Source: Leptolinea tardivitalis (GTDB taxonomy: Bacteria > Chloroflexota > Anaerolineae > Anaerolineales > Anaerolineaceae). Taken from it: DNA of 64,000 nt. Within the stretch, counting starts at the first letter, position 1. Each line of letters begins with the position of its first letter. Below, in pieces: positions 8,389 to 16,750 of the stretch. A program made the position numbers and the translations under genes. The DNA lies in NCBI RefSeq assembly GCF_001050275.1, contig NZ_BBYA01000011.1, positions 62,001 through 126,000 of the forward strand. The letters run 5' to 3'. The notes below the pieces were generated by a model, which worked only from the letters and a program-made list of their open reading frames with translations, was not told the DNA's origin and did no database searches.

Positions 8389-9402
8389 TTATCCCCCGGT
8401 GGATGATTTTTCGACAAGAATGGATTGCCATTCCTCCACCGGATTGGAATACCAGAATCCCGACGAATAACTGGCAATACCGATATCATAACCGTACGTG
8501 AGTTTGACCTGAATCTGGTCAAACTCATCAATTCCCTTCATGTTGTGCAAAGCCTGCCCGGCAATTCTTCTGGCAATCTCCCAGCGGCTGTCTTCCGGCA
8601 ACTGACCGACTGTCCACACATCTATGACCAGCGACCGGTAGGCCGGATCTTTTTCCGGTGTGATGGTTTGATCACGGACGGTAACGGTGAAAAAACGGGG
8701 ATCAGACGCCAGGGTTTGTTGAATTTCCCTGATTCGGGTTGAAGAAGGATTCGGAATGTAGGATGGGTTATCAGCCTGAAGAAAGAACAGGAAAATGGCA
8801 GTTAGCAGCATCCAGACACCGGCAAACGCCCAGTGGACGCTCTTCGTGCGGGGTAGGGGGACTTCCGCCACTGCGTTAACTTTAATCACATACGTCTGGT
8901 AAAGCAGGTCGTGGAAACCCTGCTGGGCACCCCGGTTGAAGATCATCGTGTACAGGATGGCGCCGCCCAGTCCGAACAGGATCCATGCAGATAAGAAGGC
9001 TAAAACTCTGTTTTCAAACGCAGGCAAAGCCCAACCACCCAACAGGAAAGGGAGTACCAGCAGGGTGGTGCGTGCCAGCGACCTTAACGGAGTAATTGGC
9101 CGTCCATTGGCATCGCTGACGGTTGTTTTCATCAGTCGTTTTCCTACAGTCTGACCGTTGCCAACGGACGAGTTCAACAGTCCAAAGTATGGAAGAATGA
9201 TCAGCAGACCCAAAAGACGGCCATAGGGGCCGATGGTAAAGAGCCAGTCTGCGAACAACCACCCCAGAGCCTGACCTGCCAAACCCAGAAGAATGGCGTC
9301 AACCATCCAGGCGGCAAAGCGCTGCCAGAGACTGGCAATCGGCGTATCAGTTGGCAATGGTGTCGGCTGGTTTTCAGCCTGTTCTTGATGAGAATCCTGC
9401 AT
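8389..9402 (-). CDS. RDD-family membrane protein
   Basis: A 337-aa integral membrane protein. After a hydrophilic N-terminus, ASLWQRFAAWMVDAILLGLAG carries the Arg and Asp typical of the RDD domain, and VGNGQTVGKRLMKTTVSDANGRPIT is the conserved RDD loop. Several hydrophobic helices follow up to about residue 165, then one more near residue 200. A soluble C-terminal domain of about 120 residues I do not recognise completes it. The function of RDD proteins is mostly unknown; some act as ion antiporters. Same strand as the methyltransferase gene, 44 bp upstream of it. Confidence 0.85.
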   Translation of the reverse strand: MQDSHQEQAENQPTPLPTDTPIASLWQRFAAWMVDAILLGLAGQALGWLFADWLFTIGPYGRLLGLLIILPYFGLLNSSVGNGQTVGKRLMKTTVSDANGRPITPLRSLARTTLLVLPFLLGGWALPAFENRVLAFLSAWILFGLGGAILYTMIFNRGAQQGFHDLLYQTYVIKVNAVAEVPLPRTKSVHWAFAGVWMLLTAIFLFFLQADNPSYIPNPSSTRIREIQQTLASDPRFFTVTVRDQTITPEKDPAYRSLVIDVWTVGQLPEDSRWEIARRIAGQALHNMKGIDEFDQIQVKLTYGYDIGIASYSSGFWYSNPVEEWQSILVEKSSTGG

Positions 9403-9484
9403 GATGTATAAAAAAATTCCTGGAAAGATAATTTTAGTGACCGATACAGAACATTAAAGCATCATTGTAGCAGAGATGCCCGGA

Positions 9485-10372
9485 CTATTTTTTCTTGATG
9501 AAAGTCCCTTCCTGATATTCCCGGAAGGCCGTACGCAGTTCATCCTGTGTATTCATAACGATAGGGCCATACCAGGCAACCGGTTCACGCAGCGGTTTCC
9601 CGGAAATGAGCAGGAACTGCGCACCTTCAACGCCGGCGGTAGCCTGAACAGTATCGCCGTCATTGAATACCACCAGACTGTGATTGCCGAGATACGGATC
9701 ACGGTTCAGGAAGTCGAAATAATTCTCACCTGATGATGAGTAGTCAAAGCAATCTTGTTCTTCGCAGAAACGTACACGGCCCCCAATGACATACGCAAAA
9801 CACGTGTGACCGCGCGGCACGGGGTTGGTGAAACTTTCACCGGCGGGGATGGTCACATCGAGATATTCCGGTTCGATGACGATATCTTTCACCGATTCGC
9901 TGATCACCTTTATGACCACGCCGTTATCCAATGTCACCACCGGGATTGCGGCAGCTTTGATATCACGGTATCGGGGATCCATCATCTTCTGGCTGCTGGG
10001 CAGGTTGGCCCACAGTTGAAACCCGTACATACGCCCATCGGCGGATGCTTTGGGCATTTCCTGATGAATGATCCCGCTCCCGGCTGTCATCCATTGCACA
10101 TCGCCGGGGCCGATCACCCCATGATTGCCCAGGCTGTCGCCGTGTTCCACTGTACCGACCGTCAGGTAGGTGATGGTTTCGATGCCGCGGTGGGGGTGCC
10201 AGGGGAATCCCTTGATGTAATTTTCCGCCTGGTCACCGCGGAAGTCATCGAGCAGCAGGAAGGGGTCAAACAGTTCGGTGGCGCCGAAGCCGAATGCCCG
10301 GCGAAGATGTACCCCGGCGCCTTCGAGAGTCGGCTGGCTTTTGGTCACACGGAAGATTTTGCGGTTGTTCAT
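9485..10372 (-). CDS. Pirin family protein
   Basis: A 295-aa bicupin of the pirin/YhhW family. The N-terminal cupin has FDPFLLLDDFRGD, FPWHPHRGIETITYLTVGTVEHGDSLGNHGVIGPGDVQWMTAGSG with the metal-binding His/Glu set, and HQEMPKA. The C-terminal cupin includes HTCFAYVIGGRVRF and LLISGKPLREPVAWYGPIVMNT. Bacterial pirins are iron proteins with quercetinase or regulatory activity; which applies here is open. The start at 10372 follows AAAAGGGG; the reading frame extends upstream into the divergent T-box leader but that part is not gene-like. Divergent from trpB. Confidence 0.93.
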   Translation of the reverse strand: MNNRKIFRVTKSQPTLEGAGVHLRRAFGFGATELFDPFLLLDDFRGDQAENYIKGFPWHPHRGIETITYLTVGTVEHGDSLGNHGVIGPGDVQWMTAGSGIIHQEMPKASADGRMYGFQLWANLPSSQKMMDPRYRDIKAAAIPVVTLDNGVVIKVISESVKDIVIEPEYLDVTIPAGESFTNPVPRGHTCFAYVIGGRVRFCEEQDCFDYSSSGENYFDFLNRDPYLGNHSLVVFNDGDTVQATAGVEGAQFLLISGKPLREPVAWYGPIVMNTQDELRTAFREYQEGTFIKKK

Positions 10373-10443
10373 CGCGTGCCCCTTTTGTAAATAATTTTCC
10401 TTGATCATTGTAGCGGAATTTATTAACAAAAATCCAGATTCTC

Positions 10444-10471
10444 TTGACAAATCCATTTTTCCCGCTACAAT
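10444..10471 (+). promoter_or_regulatory. Sigma70-like promoter of the trpB T-box transcript
   Basis: TTGACA at 10444-10449 and TACAAT at 10466-10471 are separated by 16 bp. Transcription would start near 10478, just before the T-box stem I, and the promoter points away from the pirin gene. Confidence 0.75.
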
Positions 10472-10477
10472 AATCAC

Positions 10478-10824
10478 AAATACGTCAAAAGACTTTGACG
10501 AGGACGAGTAAGCGCCGTCGAGGCGGTACAGAGAGCATGGAGAAGTGGTGAGAGCCTGCCCGTACAATGACGCCGAATGGACCTCCGAGTCGCAGGGAGA
10601 ACGACTTTACGTCAAGTACCTCGTGCCGGAATTGCCACCGTTATCAGGGTAAAAGGTATCGCAGAATTTCTGCCGTACTTGAATGAGTGAGGCTGGCTTT
10701 TATTTTCCCCCGTGCGCCGTCACCGGGGGATTTTTGTTAAAGTCTACAACAGCAGCCTAACCAGGGTGGCACCGCGGATGCAAACGCATTCGTCCCTAAC
10801 AAGGGATGAATGCGTTTTTTTTGT
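10478..10824 (+). promoter_or_regulatory. T-box leader, probable tRNA-Trp sensor, upstream of trpB
   Basis: The T-box consensus AGGGTGGCACCGCGG is at 10763-10777. A strong terminator follows: AAACGCATTCGTCCCT (10782-10797) pairs with AGGGATGAATGCGTTT (10802-10817), then a U-run. The base of stem I can form from ACTTTGACG (10490-10498) and CGTCAAGT (10610-10617). In the 3' side of stem I the context GAA-TGG-ACC places a TGG specifier at 10578-10580, matching the tryptophan gene downstream. A separate hairpin near 10708-10735 (CCCCCG...CGGGGG) fits stem III. Uncharged tRNA-Trp would allow antitermination and trpB transcription. The specifier assignment is by eye; the T-box itself is clear. Confidence 0.9.
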
Positions 10825-10905
10825 TTTCAGGAGGTGCCCCATCACATTGTTTTGTTTGTTGTCCTAACTAAACCATCTTCCACCCAATATTTCAGGAGGC
10901 TTACC

Positions 10906-12279
10906 ATGTCAGACCAAATTCGTTTCGATCTTTCCCAGAATGATATTCCGCGTTTTTATTACAACATTAATGCAGATAATCCGGTGGCGCCGAACCCGGT
11001 GCTAAACCCTGCAACACTGGAACCGGTGACACCGGATTTTCTTTCCGTGCTTTTCCCCATGGATTTGATCATGCAGGAGATCAGCACAGAACGGTATATT
11101 GAAATCCCGCAGGAAGTGCTGGATATCTATAAACTCTGGAGGCCAACCCCCCTCATGCGTGCCGCGCGGCTTGAAAAAGCCCTGGGAACACCGGCCCATA
11201 TTTACTACAAGTACGAGGGGACGTCGCCCTCCGGCAGCCATAAATCCAACACGGCCGTGCCGCAGGCTTTCTTCAACAAGATCGCCGGAACCAAAGCCCT
11301 GACCACTGAAACCGGCGCCGGGCAGTGGGGGTCAGCCGTTTCGATGGCGGGCAAATTCTTCGACCTGCCGGTGGAAGTCTACATGGTCAAGGTGTCTTAC
11401 AACCAGAAACCCTATCGCCGCTTCCTTATGGAAACCTATGGCGGTGAGGTATATGCCAGTCCGAGTGACCGCACCGAGGCAGGGCGTGCCATGCTGGCCA
11501 AAGACCCCAATTGCAACGGGTCTCTTGGATTGGCCATATCAGAAGCGGTGGAAGTGGCCGCCAAATCGAATGGCACTAAAAAATACAGCCTGGGTTCGGT
11601 TTTGCATCATGTGTGTATGCACCAATCCATCATCGGTGAAGAAGCCCTCAAACAGATGGACCTGGCCGGTGAGTATCCTGATGTGGTGATTGGCTGCGTG
11701 GGCGGCGGCTCCAATTTCTCCGGCATCGCCTACCCATTCCTGCGCGAAAACCTGAAGAACGGTCAGCGGGCCAGATTATTGGCCGTGGAACCGACTGCTA
11801 CTCCTTCGCTCACCAAGGGTATTTTCGCTTTTGACTATGGTGATACGGCAAAAATGGCACCGGTCGTCAAGATGCATACCCTCGGCCATGATTTCATGCC
11901 TCCGGCCATTCATGCCGGCGGATTGCGTTACCACGGTATGGCGCCTGTGCTTTCGTCGCTGGTGGACGCCGGGTATATTGAGGCAGCAGCCGTTGATCAG
12001 AAATCCGTTTTCGCGGCGGCTACGGCGTTTGCCCAGTCTGAAGGCATTCTGCCGGCCCCTGAATCTGCGCATGCTATCTGCGCGGCTATCAAAGAAGCTC
12101 TCGATGCCAAGGAAAAAGGCGAAAAACGCACCATTCTATTCAACCTGTCTGGTCATGGACACTTTGACCTTACAGCGTACAACGCCTACAAACAGGGCGA
12201 ATTGGGCGATTCTACTTACCCAGATGAACTGATTGCCGATATCCCGAATCACCTGCCGAAAGTTCCGATGGTCGCTTGA
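10906..12279 (+). CDS. trpB: Tryptophan synthase beta chain, TrpB2 type
   Basis: PLP enzyme of 457 aa that condenses indole with serine to tryptophan. The PLP lysine lies in SPSGSHKSNTAVPQA near residue 114; ETGAGQWGSAVS and the phosphate-binding GCVGGGSNFSGI are present, and LFNLSGHGHFDLTAY closes the fold. The extended N-terminus and length over 440 aa are typical of TrpB2 rather than TrpB1. The ATG at 10906 has CAGGAGG eight bases upstream. No trpA or other trp gene adjoins it, so it stands alone as a T-box-controlled unit, which fits a role in indole salvage or a dedicated response to low tryptophan. Confidence 0.95.
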   Translation: MSDQIRFDLSQNDIPRFYYNINADNPVAPNPVLNPATLEPVTPDFLSVLFPMDLIMQEISTERYIEIPQEVLDIYKLWRPTPLMRAARLEKALGTPAHIYYKYEGTSPSGSHKSNTAVPQAFFNKIAGTKALTTETGAGQWGSAVSMAGKFFDLPVEVYMVKVSYNQKPYRRFLMETYGGEVYASPSDRTEAGRAMLAKDPNCNGSLGLAISEAVEVAAKSNGTKKYSLGSVLHHVCMHQSIIGEEALKQMDLAGEYPDVVIGCVGGGSNFSGIAYPFLRENLKNGQRARLLAVEPTATPSLTKGIFAFDYGDTAKMAPVVKMHTLGHDFMPPAIHAGGLRYHGMAPVLSSLVDAGYIEAAAVDQKSVFAAATAFAQSEGILPAPESAHAICAAIKEALDAKEKGEKRTILFNLSGHGHFDLTAYNAYKQGELGDSTYPDELIADIPNHLPKVPMVA

Positions 12280-12294
12280 GGTAGTTTCTGTAAA

Positions 12295-12328
12295 AGAAGG
12301 TGGTCAGATTTTTATTTGACCACCTTCT
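12295..12328. terminator. Bidirectional hairpin terminator between trpB and hepT
   Basis: AGAAGGTGGTCA (12295-12306) and TGACCACCTTCT (12317-12328) form a perfect 12-bp stem with a 10-nt loop between two convergent genes. The minus-strand reading is followed by a TTTTA run. Confidence 0.8.
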
Positions 12329-12331
12329 CTG

Positions 12332-12679
12332 TTATTCTGATCCATAATCCTTTAGTATTTCAGGTAATTTTTCTATTAATAATGGGATACGTTTTTTTAT
12401 AGTTTCCCAGATGATGGAATGTTGAATCCCAAAATAGTGATGAATCAACAGGTCTCTCATTTTTGACATGGCCGACCAGTCAATTTCAGGGTAGATATCC
12501 GTAATGTCTTTTGGAATGTTCTTAGCTGCTTCACCAATAATCTCAAATCCCTGTATAACGGCAAAGACAGTTTTTTCATCCGCGATGAAATCATCATATG
12601 TCATATCCGAAACGAAATTTTGGATTGACCTGGCTGTTTGTAAAATATCAACGAGATATTCCTTGAAGTCTCTAGGCAT
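12332..12679 (-). CDS. hepT: HepT-like HEPN-domain toxin (DUF86)
   Basis: A 115-aa HEPN protein. It has the RX4HXY active-site motif as RDLLIHHY, with R75, H80 and Y82. In characterised HepT/MntA systems the toxin is an RNase and the partner nucleotidyltransferase neutralises it by adding AMP to the Tyr of this motif. The start codon overlaps the stop of mntA by one base (TGATG), so translation is coupled. All key residues are intact, so the pair should be functional. Confidence 0.88.
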   Translation of the reverse strand: MPRDFKEYLVDILQTARSIQNFVSDMTYDDFIADEKTVFAVIQGFEIIGEAAKNIPKDITDIYPEIDWSAMSKMRDLLIHHYFGIQHSIIWETIKKRIPLLIEKLPEILKDYGSE

Positions 12680-12978
12680 CAGGTTATTTTGACCATTTCT
12701 TCATAAATGTGCCTGGCAAATTGAGGCCGTAAATTCATATCTGGGACAAGATCAATCTTAATCTTGAGGTTTTCTTCAAGAAAAAGGTTTAATGCCGCCA
12801 GATCAAATAGATCTGGCGTTTTTGTGTATGTTACGAGAATATCCAGGTCGCTTTCGGGTTTCTCTTCCCCTCTTGCATAGGAACCAAAAACAGCAATGTC
12901 TGAAATAGAAAAATTTTCACAGAGAAGTGGTTTTAAAGCTTCCAGTATTTTCACATAATCAGTCAGATTCTTTTTCAT
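12679..12978 (-). CDS. mntA: MntA-like minimal nucleotidyltransferase antitoxin
   Basis: A 99-aa minimal nucleotidyltransferase. The catalytic GSX10DXD motif is complete: GSYARGEEKPESDLDI with G32, S33, D44 and D46. It is translated before and coupled to the HEPN toxin gene. From family knowledge it AMPylates HepT to block its RNase activity. The start ATG lies at 12978, five bases downstream of the M28 peptidase gene end on the same strand. Confidence 0.88.
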   Translation of the reverse strand: MKKNLTDYVKILEALKPLLCENFSISDIAVFGSYARGEEKPESDLDILVTYTKTPDLFDLAALNLFLEENLKIKIDLVPDMNLRPQFARHIYEEMVKIT

Positions 12979-12982
12979 TTCA

Positions 12983-14173
12983 TTATTCTACAGGATTTGA
13001 TTTGTCTTTTTCAAGAATCCAGATAAGTTGGGTGATTACCTCAGCCATGTGCTTCATTTGATCCGGGTCAATCACCGATAATGTATCGTTTGGGGTATGG
13101 TAGGTTGCCCAGGAGAGGGGTGACCCCGTGTTTTCCTGATGGGCTGTAGAAAAACCAGCCCGGGCAAAGGGGACAAAATCACCCCAACGGCGGGGTACAG
13201 CATGGAAGACTGCCAGCGGGTCTGCCCGCTTGATGGATTCATTTAATTTTGGATCTGTTTTAATCGGGCGGAGGGTACCGCATTGGGTGGTGATACGCAT
13301 TCCGCTTCCGGCGCCAATCATATCTACACTGATGACAGCTGCATGCATTTGATTTTCCACCATGAAGCTGGCAAATTGACGTGCACCGTGCAGCCCGGTT
13401 TCTTCTGCCCCGGTAAAGAGGAAACCGATCTGTAAATTCTTCGGCGTGTCACCGGCCAACGCCAGAGCTGATGCCGCCAACAGAGCCGTCCCAGAACCGT
13501 TGTCGTTTGCCCCGGGTGAAAATCGCCCTCGTGAGGAGGCCGCTTCCCAGATATCTTGAATAAGTAGCAGACCGGCCATACCCCAGGCCAAACTTTGCCC
13601 GAGCGTGAGGAATAATCCGGTGATATCAATACCCATGAATTGAAATAATCCGGGAATGATCAGGATATTGGCCACTCGCATCATGGTGTAGATCGATTTG
13701 TCGCGCCATTTCTTCCAAAGTGCTGGACCGTCTGGTACCGCCCGCGCAGAGTCAACATGAGCGCAGAAAATTACATCGAGGTTTTGATAAGACGTATTTT
13801 TCGGTGTTACCAGAAGATTGGCCGATCCGTCTTTATATGGCAACAGCTTTTCCTGTAGGAATAACATACACTCGGGTAACAGCAAAATTAATAATGGAAG
13901 GAGAAGAGTAACCCAGCCGCTTGTGGATAAAGTCAGGCCAACCAGGGCAAAACCGGCGGCGGCTACACTGTAATAAGGAAAGAATGCCGGTTCGGGTTGG
14001 TAACGAACGGGGAACTGCCTTGTATCCAGGGCGGATTGGCGGAATTGCTCTTCAAGCCAGTCAAGCGTGTGTTTTTCAGCCGCCGATCCGGCCGGGCGGG
14101 GACCAATCTCTTCCACCAGATGGGTGAGGAGTTCCATGGTTTTATGCTGAAGTAATTCCGGTTCGAGGCTCAT
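12983..14173 (-). CDS. M28-family zinc aminopeptidase with membrane segment
   Basis: A 396-aa peptidase of the M28 (aminopeptidase Y/S) family. After an N-terminal segment EEIGPRPAGSAAEKHTLDWL, two hydrophobic stretches at about residues 70-110 form a membrane hairpin inserted ahead of the catalytic core. Zinc and catalytic residues are visible in CAHVDSAR, GANDNGSGTA, AEETGLHGAR and VDMIGAGSG, with a C-terminal His in WATYHTPND. A further hydrophobic stretch occurs near residues 170-205 inside the peptidase domain. Overlaps the upstream gene by four bases (ATGA). Substrate unknown; probably membrane-associated peptide turnover. Confidence 0.88.
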   Translation of the reverse strand: MSLEPELLQHKTMELLTHLVEEIGPRPAGSAAEKHTLDWLEEQFRQSALDTRQFPVRYQPEPAFFPYYSVAAAGFALVGLTLSTSGWVTLLLPLLILLLPECMLFLQEKLLPYKDGSANLLVTPKNTSYQNLDVIFCAHVDSARAVPDGPALWKKWRDKSIYTMMRVANILIIPGLFQFMGIDITGLFLTLGQSLAWGMAGLLLIQDIWEAASSRGRFSPGANDNGSGTALLAASALALAGDTPKNLQIGFLFTGAEETGLHGARQFASFMVENQMHAAVISVDMIGAGSGMRITTQCGTLRPIKTDPKLNESIKRADPLAVFHAVPRRWGDFVPFARAGFSTAHQENTGSPLSWATYHTPNDTLSVIDPDQMKHMAEVITQLIWILEKDKSNPVE

Positions 14174-14997
14174 CGTTTTGCCGTAATAATAAAACGTTCC
14201 AACGGATATGAGTATAAAAGTGGTTCCATGCGTATAGAGGCGGTTGGTTTTATCCCCAGATGTTCCAGATTCTTCAACTCGGCTGTATGCTCTTCCAGTC
14301 CCTGATTAACAATGAGCAACAGACCGCCCGGTTTAAGGCTGTTCCAGGCGGTATTAAGCAGGTCCATGGGTTCGAACAGGTTGCCGGGAAGCCCCCATTC
14401 CAGATGATCTTTAAGGAAAACAAAGGGAAAGAACAGGGTGATCAGATCACAGGTGGAGGGCAGGATCTCAAATCCTTTTTCACTGTATTCTATTCCTGCC
14501 AACCCCTGCATATTGCCCAGGGCATGATCCCGGCGGGTGTGAAAATCGGAATACAGGCGGAAGGCATCCATTTCATAACCGGTCAAATGGACGGTTCGCG
14601 GCACCGATGATTGGTACCAGGTCAATGCCGCATGCAGGGCGTGCACATAAAACCACGATGAAGGGCCGATATCGGCTGCCGTCACACTTGGAGGAAAGGC
14701 AGTTTGTGATTGCTCGAAGGCTGAATCCAGCATGGCGAGGTAGAAGAAATTCTCTTTTATTTCTTCCACCCTGTGGTTCTTTTCATAATAATCAAAATGA
14801 TACTGTGCTCGCAGACGGGTAATCTGACTGTTTACCCGGGCCTGTTCTTCAGGTGGATACGTGTCAAGAATATTGACCGCGTGTTTCACTGTTTGTATAA
14901 CAGGCCGCGAGGAAAAATGGAGATGCTGACGAATGGGGAAATCGAGTGAATTCCGCAAACGCATCCAGGCAAAATAAAGTGAAGTAAATGGATTCAT
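14170..14997 (-). CDS. Class I SAM-dependent methyltransferase-like protein
   Basis: A 275-aa protein of uncertain function. The C-terminal half has a Rossmann-like methyltransferase order: AADIGPSSWFYVHAL at the motif I position, VHLTGYEMDAFRL as the acidic strand-2 loop, CDLITLFFPFVF as motif IV, and WNSLKPGGLLLIVNQG as the typical post-motif. The glycine loop is unusual (IGPSSW), so SAM binding is not certain. The N-terminal 100 residues are helical and unrecognised. Translationally coupled to the M28 peptidase gene through a four-base overlap. Confidence 0.6.
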   Translation of the reverse strand: MNPFTSLYFAWMRLRNSLDFPIRQHLHFSSRPVIQTVKHAVNILDTYPPEEQARVNSQITRLRAQYHFDYYEKNHRVEEIKENFFYLAMLDSAFEQSQTAFPPSVTAADIGPSSWFYVHALHAALTWYQSSVPRTVHLTGYEMDAFRLYSDFHTRRDHALGNMQGLAGIEYSEKGFEILPSTCDLITLFFPFVFLKDHLEWGLPGNLFEPMDLLNTAWNSLKPGGLLLIVNQGLEEHTAELKNLEHLGIKPTASIRMEPLLYSYPLERFIITAKR

Positions 14998-15077
14998 AAT
15001 CAGTTATCTGCGAGTAATTATACAGAATGAACCAAACGGTATAATTTGACCAAATTACCGAAGAAAGAATTGACTGA

Positions 15078-15500
15078 ATGGACTGGTTAAAAGATACTCT
15101 CACTTTTGAAACCCGCGGCAAAGGCATGTACCTGATAACAAAAAACATTCAGGAGCTGCTCACAGAATGGAAGGTGCAAGAAGGGCAATGCACTTTGTTT
15201 GTACCACATACCAGTGCATCTCTGGCGCTCAGTGAGTGTTATGACCCGGATGCCAGGGCTGATGTGGAGCAGTTCTTTGAACGCATAGCTCCAGAGAACC
15301 AGTCCTGGCATAAGCACACTCTGGAGGGTGGTGATGATTCACCTTCCCACATGCGTGCGGTAATCAGCCATAACAGCCTGACCATTCCGATCGATCAAAG
15401 AAAGTTAAGCCTGGGAACCTGGCAGGGTGTATACCTGTTCGAGCACCGGCAGTCACCCATGCTGCGAAAAGTGCTGGTACGCTGCCTGAAAGTTACCTAA
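15078..15500 (+). CDS. YjbQ family protein (UPF0047)
   Basis: A 140-aa protein of the YjbQ/UPF0047 family, small beta-barrel trimers linked to a minor thiamine-phosphate synthase activity. The signature is complete: VQEGQCTLFVPHTSASLALSE, HTLEGGDDSPSHMRA, SLTIPI and GTWQGVYLFEHR, including the conserved His residues. Length is normal for the family. Divergent from the methyltransferase-like gene and convergent with the GyrI-like gene, whose 3' end it overlaps by four bases. Confidence 0.92.
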   Translation: MDWLKDTLTFETRGKGMYLITKNIQELLTEWKVQEGQCTLFVPHTSASLALSECYDPDARADVEQFFERIAPENQSWHKHTLEGGDDSPSHMRAVISHNSLTIPIDQRKLSLGTWQGVYLFEHRQSPMLRKVLVRCLKVT

Positions 15501-16108
15501 ACTTTTTGGATTGGCTGACGGAGTATGGTTTTAAGTTTCTCGGGGGCTGATCGCTGGGGATTGCCCAGATAAATCTCATGGTGTTTGCCGCGTAATCCGT
15601 ACCCATGGTTTTGTGCAAAGGCATGGATGCGCTGGATATTGGGACCTTCGGCGCTGTATGGACCGATATGCATCATCTGCACAACCAAACCTTCGTCATA
15701 GGTTTCGTAGCGAATTTTTTCCAGTACAGATTTTTCCACTTTGGCAGATGCCTTGTGGAGAGCTTTTTCTACCTGTTCGACAGATACCCAATCGGGCTGG
15801 GCCATCATCATCGTCCAGTCCCAGTTATCTTTATTCCCTAATAGAAAATCATCCATATTGTCTGACCACCACAAACCCTGCAATGGAAAGACCTTGTAAT
15901 CCTCGACTCCGGTTTTCTTCAGGTCAAATTTGATTGTGTAAGACATGGTATACAGAGCCGAAATAACGGTTGAATATACCGGGCTGGTGTTGGGATCTCC
16001 ATGACCGTCAATCATTAAGAATTTTATAGGGGGAATGGTGATGATCTGTGGTTCTTTTGCCGAAGGAGAATAGCAGGTTTTGATCAATTCTTTGGGATTG
16101 AGAGTCAT
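15497..16108 (-). CDS. GyrI-like small-molecule-binding domain protein
   Basis: A 203-aa protein of the GyrI-like/SOUL-related ligand-binding family. Typical features are PPIKFLMIDGHGDPNTS near the start, the LQGLWWSDN segment, VEQVEKALHKASAKV, and the conserved MMHIGPYSAEGPNIQRIHAFAQNHGY followed by HHEIYLGNPQRSAPEKLKTILRQPI. It has no DNA-binding domain of its own. The gene follows the PadR regulator by one base, so the two are likely one operon in which the PadR protein senses a compound that GyrI also binds; that link is inference. Confidence 0.88.
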   Translation of the reverse strand: MTLNPKELIKTCYSPSAKEPQIITIPPIKFLMIDGHGDPNTSPVYSTVISALYTMSYTIKFDLKKTGVEDYKVFPLQGLWWSDNMDDFLLGNKDNWDWTMMMAQPDWVSVEQVEKALHKASAKVEKSVLEKIRYETYDEGLVVQMMHIGPYSAEGPNIQRIHAFAQNHGYGLRGKHHEIYLGNPQRSAPEKLKTILRQPIQKV

Positions 16109-16109
16109 T

Positions 16110-16643
16110 TTATCCTCCTTGGGATTCGATTAAAGAAAGGACCCACTCATATTCGGATTTCATGGCATGCAGATTGTGATCAAAGAGCAATGTCACATGA
16201 GGTGAAGAAGAGAGCTCCTGGCAAGCTTTTTTATTTTCAACTTCCCGAATGCGTTCAGCCAATGTTTCCTTCAGAAATTCAAGGGACTTGCGAATTTCTT
16301 TTTTTGTGAGTATTGGAAGGCAGCACAGGGCAAGGTCAAAATCACCGGTATGCAACCGGGGAGACGCCAGACGCTGCAAGGTTTCTTCATGAAGTATTTC
16401 TTTTCCGGCAGCCGTCAGAGAGTAAATTTTTCGGTTTGGCCTGTCTACATCTGATTCATTTTGAGATTGAAGGAAACCGCCGTTTTCGAGTTTATTTAAT
16501 CCATGGTAAATGGATGAAAAGCCGATATTTGTCCATACACGAATGCCGCGTTCTTTAATGATCTGTTCCATCTGGTATCCATAAACCGGTTTTTCAGCAG
16601 CCAGCATGAGCAATACATAGTCAAGGTTGGAAAGGACATACAT
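16110..16643 (-). CDS. PadR-family transcriptional regulator
   Basis: A 177-aa regulator with a PadR winged helix: LDYVLLMLAAEKPVYGYQMEQIIKERGI, SSIYHGLNKLENGGFL and NRKIYSLTAAGKEIL. A C-terminal helical dimerisation arm follows (KEIRKSLEFLKETLAERIREVENKKA). A perfect 24-bp palindrome lies 12 bp upstream of the start codon, overlapping the likely -10 region, which fits autorepression. Ligand unknown; PadR proteins typically respond to phenolics, drugs or other small hydrophobic molecules. Confidence 0.92.
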   Translation of the reverse strand: MYVLSNLDYVLLMLAAEKPVYGYQMEQIIKERGIRVWTNIGFSSIYHGLNKLENGGFLQSQNESDVDRPNRKIYSLTAAGKEILHEETLQRLASPRLHTGDFDLALCCLPILTKKEIRKSLEFLKETLAERIREVENKKACQELSSSPHVTLLFDHNLHAMKSEYEWVLSLIESQGG

Positions 16644-16655
16644 ATTCTAATCCTG

Positions 16656-16679
16656 TAATATTCTAATATTAGAATATTA
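16656..16679. promoter_or_regulatory. Perfect palindromic operator for the PadR regulator
   Basis: 24 bp that are identical to their own reverse complement, AT-rich, centred on CTAATATTAG. On the minus strand TTGACA (16693-16698) lies 16 bp upstream of TATTCT within the palindrome, so binding would cover the -10 element of padR. It also lies upstream of the divergent zinc-ribbon gene. Confidence 0.8.
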
Positions 16680-16691
16680 TAAAAATCAGGT

Positions 16692-16721
16692 TTGTCAAGA
16701 GAGAATTATTCTTGCTATACT
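16692..16721 (+). promoter_or_regulatory. Candidate promoter of the zinc-ribbon gene
   Basis: TTGTCA (16692-16697) and TATACT (16716-16721) are spaced by 18 bp, 30 bp before the ATG at 16751. The -35 overlaps the reverse-strand -35 of padR, so the two promoters are back to back. Confidence 0.5.
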
Positions 16722-16750
16722 CTGTAAGAATACTATCTCCGGAATGGACA

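Noticed and set aside
10373-10567. N-terminal extension of the pirin gene by 65 residues
   Set aside because: It overlaps the promoter and T-box leader of trpB and has no family similarity; a good Shine-Dalgarno lies before the ATG at 10372.
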